A stretch of DNA of 64,000 nucleotides, from NCBI GenBank assembly GCA_963556145.1, contig OY744465.1, forward strand, positions 2,790,001 to 2,854,000, read 5' to 3'. This DNA is from Hygrocybe punicea (taxonomy: Eukaryota; Basidiomycota; Agaricomycetes; Agaricales; Hygrophoraceae). The notes under the pieces are model-generated. The model ran no database searches and was not told the origin of the DNA. It saw nothing but the letters and a program-made list of their open reading frames with translations. Shown in pieces: positions 23,310 through 34,058 of the stretch; position 1 is the first letter of the stretch; every line of letters begins with the position of its first letter. A program made the translations under genes and the position numbers.

Positions 23310-25102
23310 ACTTGTTTAGTGGGCCAGTGCTCTGCATAGCATGAACAAGTTCTTTTTTCCTCCTCCTCACTTCTTCATTGAATTAGGCAATAAGATTAAA
23401 TTACAAGAAGCATGTTATATATGGTATAAGCTACATTGCGTGTGTTGCATATTGTATATTTATCTAATAAGCCCACCTCCCACCTTATGGATTTTTATTA
23501 TGTTGGCATTTGACCCTGAATGATGCGGGGACATCACCTGATCTAGAAAACATTTTTTCAGAATCTAAATATGGAAAACTAAGCTTAAACGAGCCAAAAA
23601 TGTGAAAAATTTCAGACTTTATGCATCAATGGGAAGGTGGTTTTTTAGGTTCAAGAGGCAAAAGTCCAAAGTGTGGGTTCAAATGGTGATCTGACTAATG
23701 ATTACATAATCATGCTTACTTGCATAATGAATTTGACCAAAACTAAAATTGAAATACAAAGTAATCTAACCATATTGGATTTGTTTATTAGATTTGTTTA
23801 TCATATGATTAAGTTGCAACATTACTTCCAAATGTCTAGTGATAACTGTAACAGACAAGCACTTTATTTGTTTTTGTTTATATCTATTTGTATATTTTTA
23901 TTATAGCTCAAATAACATTATATAGAGTAAAATATATGCTAAATATGTATTACTGTATTATATAACTGGATTTTTCATATTAAACACATACTATGACAAT
24001 CAGCATAAATTTTAGACATATATTAATATAAAATTCCCTTCTATAGTCAAACTGATTACATATGACTGTCAACATTATGATCAGCATAAAATGTACCATG
24101 CAATATCAGTAATTACCTTATATAGTTAGATTGGTCACATGTGACTAGTGTTACCACGACTAAGACTACTAGTCAACTGGCAGTCATAGTCATAGTTGAT
24201 TTTAGCTGCAACTTAGCTAGTTGCAACTATGACTATGTAGTTGACTAAAATTATATCATGTCTGTTCTGATATTTATAAGTGATTTAACATACATTTGTT
24301 TAATTATAGTTGACTATTCTCAAGTGTAGTTGACTACAATGACCAGCTAAGCTGCAACTTTAGCTGCAACTATCAACTATGACTACTAAAATTTTGGTGT
24401 AAATAGTCTAGTCGTGACAACACTACATGTGACTATCATACTTTGCCCGAAATGGTTATATTAGTTAGAAGTTCAATGTTTTAAGTAAAAATATCTATAT
24501 ATCCTCAGAGTTTAGTTTATTTTTGCTTATATGACTGATATTTCCATATATAGTAAAAGTCATCACATGTAACTATGACTCCTGTGATCAGCTTAAAATT
24601 TAACATATATGATACAAAATCATCTTATATAGTTAGACTGGTCATATATGACTGTCACCATTACAATTAGCAAAATATTTGCTATATCATATCAAAAATT
24701 ATCATATATAGTTAGATTGGTCACATATGACTGTGACACCTTACTTGAAATGATTATATTAGTCAGCACTTCAATTTTCAGTTGATTCTGATAAGAATTG
24801 AGGCCAGTACAAATATTTTGAATATATTTTGGAGGTAATTTGTTTTTTCTGAGGCAACTCATATTTGGATGCTTTTGTAAGCTTGTCCAGACATGGCCCC
24901 AACTGCATCCAGGATCAGAAGTAGAATCATATCTGTTGCCTAAAACAATTTTGTCTATAAGCGATCAACTTTATTAATTAATTAATTACTAATTAATAAA
25001 TCAATTAATAAATCAATCAATCAATTAATTAATTACTTATGAACCCTCATTGAACTAGGTCTGATAAACAATAAGTCTTTTAATAAATTAAAAGAACTCA
25101 TA
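23310..25102 (-). mobile_element. Non-autonomous Helitron-like element, copy E, with internal insertions
   Basis: The right-hand 3' tip ACTTGTTTAGTGGGCCAGTG starts at 23310 and the 5' tip (reverse complement TATGAGTTCTTTTAATTTAT) ends at 25102. It is the most diverged copy. A segment at about 23480-24000 has no counterpart in the others, and a hAT MITE (24146-24425) lies inside. The palindromes are mutated (for example TCACATATGA). It separates the two halves of a MULE transposase gene. Confidence 0.7.
24146..24425. mobile_element. hAT MITE, 280 bp, with GTTGACTA repeats
   Basis: Ends are TAGTGTTACCACGACTA and, in reverse complement, TAGTGTTGTCACGACTA. A perfect 8-bp duplication CATGTGAC flanks it (24138-24145 and 24426-24433). 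The duplicated target is half of the TCACATGTGA palindrome of the host element. The interior is a set of TAGTTGACTA and TTGCAACTA motifs in both orientations; no coding sequence. Confidence 0.85.
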
Positions 25103-25950
25103 ATGATGGCGCTCTTCTCATGCAACTGCTTGGGAGGTGGAAGTTTGCAATGGGGGTCAACAGCGCTGGCAAATCCTTTCAAATCTGTGTTGGTAACACT
25201 GACAATGAACAAGTATGAAGTGTGAGTAGCTTTGGTATCTTTCTGTGCTGTGAAAAGTATGAATGCAATTGGAATACCACGTTCACATTCATCAATGACC
25301 ATAAGAATGAAGACAAGAAGCTTTGCCAAGCAAATGCCAAATGTGCCATTCATGATAACTTATTGGTTGTGACCACATTTCCACGTTGCTCTGGTGTTGA
25401 AAGAATGAGGATAAATCGATCGTTGACTTCTTGACCAAGAGCCTTGTAGTATAAGCATGATTCAATGAGAATGGGTGATGGCGGTTGTGGATTATCCAAG
25501 CAGAACCATTTGTTGAGGTTTTTGGCAGCTCCAGATCACTGGGGAATGCCATTTGCGAGGGTTCTATAGAGTGATGTCAATTCATATGGTGTGAGTGTGT
25601 AGCAATAGTGAATATCTCCAGATGCTTGGCCACAACGGGTTGTGGCCCACTTGTGGCATAGAAGTAGTTGATCAGTGTTAGGTTGTCTCAAAGGAGCATC
25701 AGAGTGTACTCACACAGTTCAGGTTGTAATGGTATGCGTGGCTTCTTCAATATTAGAACTAATTCATCGCATGAGTCTGAGTGTTCCAGCATCTCAGACA
25801 CCTTGTTAACAAGAAGCCATTGCCCTGCATTACCATTCAGCCTGAGAATATTGGATATCATGCGCATTCTCAAGCTCTTGACACTAAGACACTGATTCCT
25901 AGTCAGTCTGATTGGAAATCTCCTCACCTAATTCTTATTTCTCTCAGCCA
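25103..25950 (-). pseudogene. MULE-type transposase, N-terminal and DDE-start part
   Basis: From right to left the minus strand reads GNAGQWLLVNKVSEMLEHSD, LKKPRIPLQPELCEYTLMLL, then DNLTLINYFY. After frame changes come NPQPPSPILIESCLYYKALG, RFILILSTPEQRGN and ILMVIDECERGIPIAFILFTA followed by KATH. This is the order of an Agaricomycete MULE transposase, in which the VIDE-like Asp begins the catalytic triad. Several frameshifts are present (frames 25927-25688, 25552-25292 and 25353-25033). Copy E interrupts it at 25103. The family placement is from remembered family features and is inference. Confidence 0.6.
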
Positions 25951-26813
25951 AATTCCAAAAAAATTTCATGTGGATTCCAATCATTCTGATTGGAATTCTT
26001 CAATCCTATGGAATTTCCAGTGATTCCTAGTCAAAATAGTCCAATTGGAATCCAATTGGAATATCTAAATAGCTATAAAGTCTCAAACAGACTGAGCAAG
26101 TCCCAATATAGAAAAACTAATAACTAATATATTATTTTCTAGGTGGGTGAAAACCCACAATAAATTTGTTACCTGTTTTGTTCTCTTTATATTAGCCGCA
26201 TGGATAATTCATCACATGTGAATAAATCTTCCCACACACGAACCATTCATCCATGTGCACAGCCCACAAGAAACCAACAAGACAATCAACAGCAACCGCG
26301 AGATGATGTGAACGACAAGGTCCAGTATCAATATTACCCGAAGTGGTCGAGCACAGGCTAAGTTGCCCCCAAAATTGAAGAGGAGTGGCAGTAGCAAGTG
26401 AGTTGGCACCAAAACAACCAAGGTGGCACCAGCGAGTGAGGATAAACCGGGTACAACTGAGAAGATAAAAGGTCGCAAGTAAGTAATTAATTACATTCAA
26501 TATATCCATATACTAACTCATTTTCTTTACAGGATGACTTTGGTTCAGTGTACACAAAACAATGCGGCCACAGACACAACAGGTGTGCTGGCACACCTCA
26601 CAAAGTAAGTTTTTAATTTAATTTAATTTTACTCAACAACTAATGACTATCTACATGATGGAGTGACAACTCCATGATAGTGGAATCCCTATTGCACCTC
26701 CACCACAGATGCAGGCCACTGCCAACACAAGGCTGACCAAAAATCCCAGCAAGCCAGTGCTAGGACGCCAACGCCATTCCAACCAACCCCAGGGTGGGTC
26801 CAAGTAGAACCCA
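25905..26813. other. Mostly unassigned stretch with degenerate ATTGGAATTC motifs
   Basis: At 25905-26060 the motifs CTGATTGGAATTC and AATTGGAATC recur; similar sequence lies at 45930-45990. Between 26203 and 26640 there is a short open run (MDNSSHVNKSSHTRTIHPCA) with stops. A segment reading VLAHLTK is followed by GTAAGT at about 26607, possibly a decayed spliced gene. I do not recognise a product and do not call one. Confidence 0.3.
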
Positions 26814-27284
26814 GTGGGTCTCATGAAAGGGCACATGGCTGGGGAAGCCACAAACAATGGCAGAGGACATGGTGGTGGTGAGAGTGGTGGCCATGGAGGC
26901 GGCCAAGGCATGGATAATGGGTATGGCAAGGATGGAGAGGACTATGAGGAGGACAGAGAGGATCACAACAGCAAGGATGGAGAGGACCACAAGGAGGATG
27001 GAGAGGACCACGGTGAGGATGGAAAGGACCACAGCAAAGACTACAGGAAATACCATGGCAAGGACCATGGGAAATACCATGGCAAGGACCATGGCGAGGA
27101 CGGCGAGGAACATGGCGAGGACCACAGGAAATACCAAGGCAAAGACCATGGTGAGAATGGCAAGGATCATGGTGAGGACCACAGGAAGTACCAAGGCAAC
27201 AATGGCAAGGAAAAAGGTGGCTGCCATGTCAGCCCCAATCGTGATGGCCACTGTGATGGCGAGTTTGATTGTAGACCCAGATGA
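26814..27284 (+). CDS. Uncharacterised Gly/His/Asp/Glu/Lys-rich repeat protein
   Basis: An open frame of 156 residues. After a Gly-rich start (GHGGGESGGHGGG) it is made of KDGEDH, KDHGKYHGKDHGEDG and DHRKYQG-type repeats of roughly 10-17 residues, encoded by a GGACCATGGCAAGGA-like minisatellite. No signal peptide or membrane segment is visible; the product would be hydrophilic and charged. The opposite strand is also open over the same repeat (27359-26760) and would give a Val/Leu/Ile/Met-rich chain. I favour the plus strand because the neighbouring gene at 27.7 kb uses a similar His/Gly/Asp-rich style. It may be a separate small gene or a lost 5' part of that neighbour. Function unknown. Confidence 0.3.
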   Translation: MGLMKGHMAGEATNNGRGHGGGESGGHGGGQGMDNGYGKDGEDYEEDREDHNSKDGEDHKEDGEDHGEDGKDHSKDYRKYHGKDHGKYHGKDHGEDGEEHGEDHRKYQGKDHGENGKDHGEDHRKYQGNNGKEKGGCHVSPNRDGHCDGEFDCRPR

Positions 27285-27701
27285 GGAATCTATGGAAAGG
27301 GGATGATCAGCTAAGAAGTGATACGAGGAATTCAGTTTCTTAAAGAGTTGTCTAATCAATCCAACCTCAATCCAGGGGTTCCAGAATCAGAGGGAGAGTG
27401 TGGGGGAAAGGACAACGAGAGGTATAGACAATAGAGAGGACTAAGACATAGAGCTGAAGTGGGATGATAACCTGTATTTCTATATCTATATGGTTTTGTA
27501 GTGTAAATGTACTACTTTTATACTACTATAAAGGATCCTGTGCTATAGTAACTATGTACTACAAGCGAAGGCTGTAAATGATAGAGGGTGAGTAGAGAGG
27601 AGGATAGGAGAAGTGGTGCTATGTGCTAGGGGATGGGAAATGAAGATATATGATATAGAACTATATACGTACTGATTCCGAGTCGTTAGGGACATTGCAT
27701 C
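27285..27701. other. No recognisable gene
   Basis: About 415 bp without a convincing frame. It contains AG-rich stretches and short TATA-rich runs near 27480-27530 that could serve as promoter sequence for the gene starting near 27702. Confidence 0.3.
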
Positions 27702-29076
27702 GTGAGCAGAAACAATTCCCAAGGTGGAATCCAGAGCGGAATCAATGATACAGGATTGGGAATGGACAGGAATGGAGTCAGATATGAAGAGGATATGGAT
27801 CTACATGATCTGGAGCTTCTACACCACACTGGCCACCATGCTGCAGACAGCCCCAATCATGATGGCAAAGGCAGTGCACTGGCCACCACATCGCAAACAC
27901 CCCCAATTGTGATGGCCAAGGCATCCACGCTGGCCACCACGTCACAGACACCCCCAATCGTGATGGCAAAGGTGGCCACACTGGCTGCCATGTCACAGAC
28001 ACCCTTGTTCATGATAGCCACACTGGCCACCATTTCAGAGACACCCCAAATCACAATGGCCAAGGTGGTCACACTGCCCACAGTTTCAAAGGCAATGGTG
28101 GTTGCACTGGTGGCCATATGGGAGACACCTCTGACTTCGGAGACGGAGACACCCCCAATTTCAGAAATGAAGGTGTTGTTGTTGAGAGTCCACCCCTGAA
28201 GTTTGATGGCTCTGAACTTGACTTCGTTGAACATGATTGTCAGGGTGCTTCTCACACCAAAGGGGGCCAATTCTAGGGTCGTGCTATGGGTAATGTTTAC
28301 AATATGGCTGATAGTGTTCTAGACGAAGTTACCTGGCTGCCCATCTCCAATCCAATGGGCAAGGTACTTTTGTATACCAGTCAGGACTCTGATGCGAAGC
28401 CTATATTGTCACTCAAACACAATTTTACACCACAACTCCATCCACTCCTCAATAAGCTGGCCAGCAAGTTTTCACCTGTCAAAAGTAAGTGTTGAATGTT
28501 ATGCTAATGGCTGGTTATTGATTTTTTTTAGAATTCAACAAATGTATCTATGTTTGGGATGATGAAGATTGGTCAGTTAGGAGACATTTTGCTGATGCCC
28601 TTGATGATGATGAGATAGTTACATGGAGCAGTCGAAATGGGGCATTGCTAATTGTGAGTAACCTTACTTGATGTAATGTGTATTAATCAATAATTTGTGA
28701 TTGTAAGGATGATGAGAATGATGTGGTTCCTATTGCTCAAGCCACCCATATGGTTCCGGTCACTCAGGCTGTTACCACTTCTGCTTATACACCCACCGCC
28801 ATGAGTGTGAAGCTCATCACCACACTTAATATCCCTCCCTATCTTACTGACCATTCAGAGGCTACTCTCCAAGTGTCATACCAAAGTTACCTGGCTTATT
28901 TGGATGCCCAGCAAGCTTTGAATGACATGATTGGTAATCAGGAATGGTCTGGTCCATGGCAGTTAGTAACAGATCTAATGGGGGTCTTCATTTCAAGGTC
29001 CATGTTTTTTTCTCACTACAAGCTCTTTGGTAAGTTGGTCAGCTTTCCTTGCATGCTCTCATAGCTGAGGAATGAA
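27702..29076 (+). pseudogene. Gene split by the gypsy insertion, 5' part (Gly/His/Thr repeat N-terminus)
   Basis: From ATG 27702 (MSRNNSQGGIQSGINDTGLG) the frame runs into HTGHHAADSPNHDGKG. After a shift near 27875 it continues as repeats of the type HTGHHVTDTPNRDGKGG to about 28275, where a TAG occurs. It goes on through DEVTWLPISNPMGKVLLYTS. GT-AG introns at 28485-28531 and 28654-28707 join VKKFNKCIYVWDDEDW and DDENDVVPIAQATHMV. The last block reads SVKLITTLNIPPYLTDHSEA, GPWQLVTDLMGVFISRSMFF and KLFGKLVSFPCM. A TAG, probably from TGG, follows, then LRN at the gypsy junction. The frame then carries on at 38754 beyond the retroelement. It resembles uncharacterised Agaricomycete proteins; function unknown. 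Confidence 0.5.
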
Positions 29077-29861
29077 TGTAATGGCGAGGTTGGGGTGGCT
29101 GCAGAATAAAGATCCTAACCTGGGGGTTGTCAGTGTAAAAGTGACAGGAAATAGTTTAGCAAGCTTCAAAGAAATGATAAGAAAATAATAGCAAAAAGCC
29201 ACCATGTAATACTACTGATAACTAACAAAACCGGTTGAAGCCGATGAAGCCGATAATGTTGGGTATGGTGGGTTGGGTGTCGGGTGACGAGGGATGTAGA
29301 AATAAAGGTGGTAGAATGACGGGGAGAGTGTTGAGGAAACCGACGAGTTATATGTGCGATGGATTTTACTGAGAGACTGATTCTCAGAGAGAGGAAACAG
29401 GGGAACTGATTTCTTATTTTGACACGGTGCTTGGGCACCGTTTTTATACTACAGAATTCTCTATCTAGATTCGGACGAGAGTCCTCGGCCAATGAGAGAG
29501 AACAAAGAAAAATAGAAATGGGGAAATGAGAATGGGGTTGCAATGCGACGGTGACAGGAAAATGGAGGGGAAAGTAAATATCCAAGAAAACGATCTAAAG
29601 ATTCATACCTATCTCCAAAAGGATGAGAGGATGCGTATATAAGGCAAGTCTGAAGTCGGGAATTGAGTCTGATGAGATCCGTCTGCAATAATTGGGATTC
29701 CGTGAGTTTAGGAGGTGGACCGACCAGGTATGTGAGCGGCCATGCTAGTCAGTATGCATCGGGTTACATCGGGTTCGAGTGTGGATCACTAGAGACATCA
29801 GGTTCAAGCGGATTCGTGAGATATTGAGTTTATGGCCTCAGAGGGTCGAGGACCCTCTACA
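29077..29861 (-). repeat. Gypsy 3' LTR
   Basis: Direct repeat of 37969-38753, with TG...CA ends in element orientation. Differences include TGTTGGGTATGG against TGTCGGGTATGG and GGTCGAGGA against GGTCAAGGA. Frames inside it (such as 29585-29166) recur identically placed in the other LTR and are not genes. Confidence 0.9.
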
Positions 29862-30023
29862 TCTCCTTGGGTCTTCCAATAGAGACCATCCGTGGTCAAG
29901 AATATGGGATCTTCAAACGCGGGTCATGAGTGTGGCCAATCATGTGAGTGGCCAAACAACGGCAAAGTAATAAAAATAAAAATAAAAGTCTTCGTTGATC
30001 CGTCTTTTCCTCTACACCCTCAC

Positions 30024-31405
30024 ATGCCCACCATGTCCGAAATCTATGACAACTTCCTCACCTTCGTCGAAAGCATCGAACCCGATGTCCGGGCGGACTA
30101 CGAAGAGGCCGTCAACGCGGTTACCATTTTTCACACCAACAATTTCGTTACGATGGTAGACAGCAACGAGGGGTTGGCCAGGCAATGGATAAGTGGCCAC
30201 AAGAAGGCAATGGTGAGTTTCCCGATCGATCACGCATGTCCTAGGATAGCTCATGTCATCCCACTAGTGTGCTTACCATGGAATTGTCGCGGAACTCTGA
30301 GCTGGTGGTATGAGGCCAGTAACGCCGCCACTATGGGCCAATCGCCAATCGTACGCTAACGATGTCAAGGAATGGCTGAAAGAAGTGGCGGAACGAGAGA
30401 GGCAGGAAGAGGAAGAGGCTAGATGGCAGGCAGATGAGGAAGCGGCTGTGTGGGAAGAGGAGGCAAGATGGTTAGTGGAGACACAGGCACTAGCAGATGC
30501 AGAGAAACAGCGAGTGGCGGCAGAGGAAAGGCGGGAGAGGCTGAGAATAGAGCAGGAGGGGCAGCATTGGACTCAGGAAGTGGACCGGGTTGAAAGGGAG
30601 TCAGCTGTGTATCAATGACAGATCAGCGAGGAGTGGCGAGCTCAAGCAAACACATTGGTCACAGGTGAGCAAGGGACTAGGTCAATTCCAGAAGGCGAAG
30701 TCGTGGTTGAATCAGAAGAAGGCCTCATCAACCCAGCACCAGAGCAACCGGCTGATGTAGAAGACATAGATATGCCGGGAGTAGAGATCGGAGATTTGGC
30801 TGGTATGACAGTGAGTTTCCGTGTCGGTTTATTTGTTCTTTAATCACTGAACTTCGTAACAGTTCACCAGGCCATTTCTTTTACAGGCATGCACCAACTG
30901 CATCAGGGCTCAAGAAGCATGTCGAGGCATGACAGGATACGTGTGCGAATGATGCTGCAAGTTGAAGAAAAGATGCACCAACACGATGCATCGGACAGGT
31001 GGGGGATGACGTACCAGTAAGGGAAAAGAGGTGGCAGGTAGTACGAGGAAACCACTCACTTTTACTACTAAACTGAGTCGGACAAGGCCTGCTCGGGCAT
31101 TGACGAGTAAGCAGTGAGTCGAAGAAGTGGAGTCAGAATCGGACGAGGAGCAGAAGGGGAGCGGCCGACGAAAAGACATAGGGCGGATTCCAGAGCCAAA
31201 CTGTTCAATGGGGCGATAGAAAGCTTCGGGAGCATTTCCATGTGACTCGCAGTGCTGATGGATGAGTTAGGGTCCCTGGGTGCTGAGGTGAACAGGCACC
31301 TCATCCAGTTCAGTCAACGGTTCAACAGGCTTCGTGTCGATCATGAGCAGGTATCGGCAATGTTGGTGGGGATGAGATGCAACTATGAGACCGGCCACCT
31401 TTAAA
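30024..31405 (+). pseudogene. Antisense accessory gene of the gypsy element: coiled coil plus Cys cluster
   Basis: Opposite to pol, between integrase and the 3' LTR. Exon 1 (30024-30212, MPTMSEIYDNFLTFVESIEP) ends at GTGAGT. Exon 2 (30268-30810) carries a long Glu/Arg/Ala-rich coiled coil (KEWLKEVAERERQEEEEARW and onward). Exon 3 (from about 30887) reads ACTNCIRAQEACRGM, then YVCE and CCKLKKRC, a zinc-cluster-like spacing of cysteines. A further helical stretch follows to about 31405 (GAEVNRHLIQFSQRFNRLRV). In-frame TGA codons occur at 30298, 30616 and after YVCE, so this copy is dead. I infer a DNA- or RNA-binding accessory protein from the layout, but no function is known to me. Confidence 0.5.
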
Positions 31406-31606
31406 TGTAGAAATATGTCTGTGTAAATAAATAAAATATATCTTGTACATAACAAAAGACATTTTCAGCTTGTTCACCCAGCTAAGGAAAGCCGATGGCT
31501 CCCGAAGACATGGGACTATTCGCATCATTTGTCGTATCATTAGAAAACTAAGAGGAACTAAATAAAATAGGGGTATAACATGGACAGAGTATAAAGGAAA
31601 TGCTTA

Positions 31607-33083
31607 ATCATCGTCAGGTGAGGAGTCTATGGAGGGGGGGTACATCAGATCGTCAAGATCGTTTGAGTCGGTATCGTCGGCATTGGGGTATTGTAAGAAA
31701 TCGTCCAATGGTATCAATATTTTCGAGCAGGCATGGTAAGGTACGACTCGGAAAGCGGCAAATCGGGATCTAGAAACTGCACCGTTGAGTTCGACTAGTA
31801 TGTAGGATCCACCATGAGTTTTCCTGACAACAATCATGGGCCCAAAGTATCGCAGCTTTGCTTTTCAATCGAGAGACATTTCAATACGAGAATTTCGGAC
31901 GAGGACGAGGTTGCCAGGTTCGAAGTCAAAGGTTTTGATTGTGTTCACGTATTTCTCTTTGAATTGTTGGGCAGACACGAGTCGAGACTTGGTGAGTTTT
32001 TCTTTGACTCAATCGAGGTCAGCCTCTTGTTTACGAAGTTGGCGGGCATAGATGACTATGAGGTCGGTCATTGACATTGCATCTTGTGTTGATGCCATGT
32101 ATGTAGCTTCAGCAAAGTCGAATGGAAAAAGTGGCTCAACTCCGTGTGCGGTGTAGTAGGACGAGTACCCAAGGCTTTTGTGTGTGGTGACCCATTCGGC
32201 CCAAAATACGGAATGGGTTACAGTATGCCATTTCTTTTCATCTCTGTCACAACTTTTCATAAGGGCCTCCCGGACATCTAGGTGACGGTGCTCGACAGGT
32301 CTGTTTGCTTGTGAGTAATGCGAGGTAGTCGAGTGCTTCCATGAAGGGCTTGCTGTTGTCGGTAACGATTTCTTCGAGAGTGCCCCAACGGCATAAGATA
32401 TCTTCGAACAGGAACGTGCTGATGGTCGAACTGGTCTCACGGTGTAGCATTCTAAACTCTGGGTAAGCGGACAGGGAACAACAGGCTTGGACAATGTAAC
32501 GATAGCTGCCAGATTGTGGCATAAACATGGTGTCAACATATGCTTTGCGGAAAAGCGAGGCCGGTGTAGCGATGGTGGGCGGAATGTGGTGATAATGCAT
32601 TTGCCGTACTTGGCACTGATGACAAGACTGGACGTACCACCTTACATCGTGGTCGAGATGCGGCCACCAGAAATGGTCAAGTAGCCGGGCATGGACGGAA
32701 AATATGCCTTTATGGCTGAGAGAGTCATGAGCGTCTTTGAGTAATTGAAGCTGACGGTCGGGCAGTATGACGAGTTTGTGTTTTCCGTGATGGTCTTTAT
32801 GCCAAAGCTTGTTATCGGTGATGAAGAACTCAAGGGAGTATCTCAGGAACAGACGGTACTCGTCATCTGTGAAGTTCGCGGGTCGGGTTAGATCTCGTAA
32901 CCAGGTCTCAATGACGGCAAGACGAGCATTGGCCGCGCAGGCTTTATCGGATCGCGGTATGTCAGAAACGGCTTCCTGATTTGTGTAGACAAGGATGGCC
33001 GGTAACTCTAGGAGTCGGTTGGCTGTGGCACAGCATAGGCCACATATGGCAATCAGCTTAGATGGCATGGGGACGGGTCAGTA
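31607..33083 (-). pseudogene. Gypsy integrase with C-terminal extension
   Basis: Reading from 33083 leftward: the H..H..C..C finger is AHDSLSHKGIFSVHARL to SCHQCQVRQ. The catalytic core follows with AYVDTMFMPQSGSYRYIV (first Asp) and EEIVTDNSKPFMEALDY (second Asp). After a frameshift near 32310 comes SQANRPVEHRHLDVREAL (Glu). Then WAEWVTTHKSLGYSSYYTAH, LVLVRNSRIEMSLDWKAKLR, GPMIVVRKTHGGSYILVEL and FAAFRVVPYH complete the C-terminal domain found in Agaricomycete gypsy elements. The protein inserts the cDNA into the genome. It is broken by at least two frame changes. No chromodomain is evident. Confidence 0.8.
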
Positions 33084-33990
33084 GTTAACGACTTCCATAA
33101 AGAAACCACAGGAGTGGTCGAGCCAATCGTTGGAGTCGTCAATCTCCTTGGGGTCTTCTGCAGGGTGGGGGCATCTGGAGAGTCCGTCGGGTGCACCATG
33201 TGTGGAAGCGGGTACATGAACCAGTCTGAAATCAAACAGGAGGACACCGGCCATCCATCAGTTGATCGTTGCATTGGGTTGGATGTCAGGGTAGTTGAGC
33301 ATTCCTTGTATATACTTGGTGTCGACTTCAATGGTGAGATTGTGGACACTGATAATAAAGATCCAGTAGGCGCGGAGGGCCCTGAAGAGGCCATAGAGCT
33401 CAAGCTTGGACTGGGAGTATCGGGCTTCGCGTTTGTTCCATGATATTGAACCAAAGCGATTCGGATAGCATTTTCCGTCAGTGCGGATTTGCACGAGAAC
33501 GAAGCCGACTCCAAGGACAGAGGAATCGACAGTGAGAATCACTTCCCATTCACACATGTAGTTGATAGCGTGCAGCGCTGGCGATGTGATGATGGCGTTT
33601 TTGAGGTATTCGACAGTGGTCTCTTCTTCTTTGCCAAAAGGGTGTCCCTTTGCGGGTAAGACGGACAAGGGGTCGGGAGTGGAGTGAGAAGTCTTTGATA
33701 AAAATGCGCAAGATGCTGCAGATACCAAGGAAGGCATGGACTTCAGTGAGGTTGGTCGGTATAGGCCAATCACGAAAACAAGACGAAGGAAGGGTATCGG
33801 TAGTATGTATCTGATTTTGTACATGGGTCAACAATGAAATGTACTGGGCAGCAGTCTGAGGCTGAGATGAAGAGAAATCTAAATCGATAGAAAAACATAA
33901 GTCCTCTGCTAAGGGAAATGGCAAAAGGGAAGAATAGTTCGTGGTATAGGTGTGGTTGCTTTCAAGTGGTGGCTTCTCATCTCCTGGTGC
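33084..33990 (-). pseudogene. Gypsy RNase H region; reverse transcriptase core absent
   Basis: The minus strand has DWPIPTNLTEVHAFLGICSI, LRIFIKDFSLHSRPLVRLTR and KGTPF, the connection segment after RT. Then come EWEVILTVDSSVLGVGFVLV, FGSISWNKREARYSQSKLEL and LTIEVDTKYIQGMLNYPDI, the RNase H domain with its acidic residues. Upstream, between about 33990 and 34060, there is only an unrelated short stretch where the fingers/palm domain with its Asp-Asp catalytic box should be (several hundred residues in relatives). The deletion is clean on the RNase H side, just before TDTLPSSCFRDWPIP. Confidence 0.75.
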
Positions 33991-34058
33991 ATCCTTCCTG
34001 AGAGGTTTCTCTGGGTCCTCGACTTCTAAAAATCTGGCTTTCCGGTGTTGGACCGCTC

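Noticed and set aside
26760..27359. 199-residue hydrophobic minus-strand frame resembling a membrane protein
   Set aside because: It is the antisense of a GGACCATGGCAAGG-type minisatellite; the neighbouring repeat gene supports the plus strand, so I do not call a membrane protein.
29030..29064. 35-nt intron with GTAAGT...ATAG in the split gene
   Set aside because: Removing it shifts the frame and creates a stop; reading through keeps the frame into the segment beyond the gypsy element with only a TGG-to-TAG change.
29166..29688. Frames encoding Ser/His/Leu-rich peptides, duplicated at 38058-38580
   Set aside because: They lie inside the two LTR copies and recur only because the LTRs are repeats.
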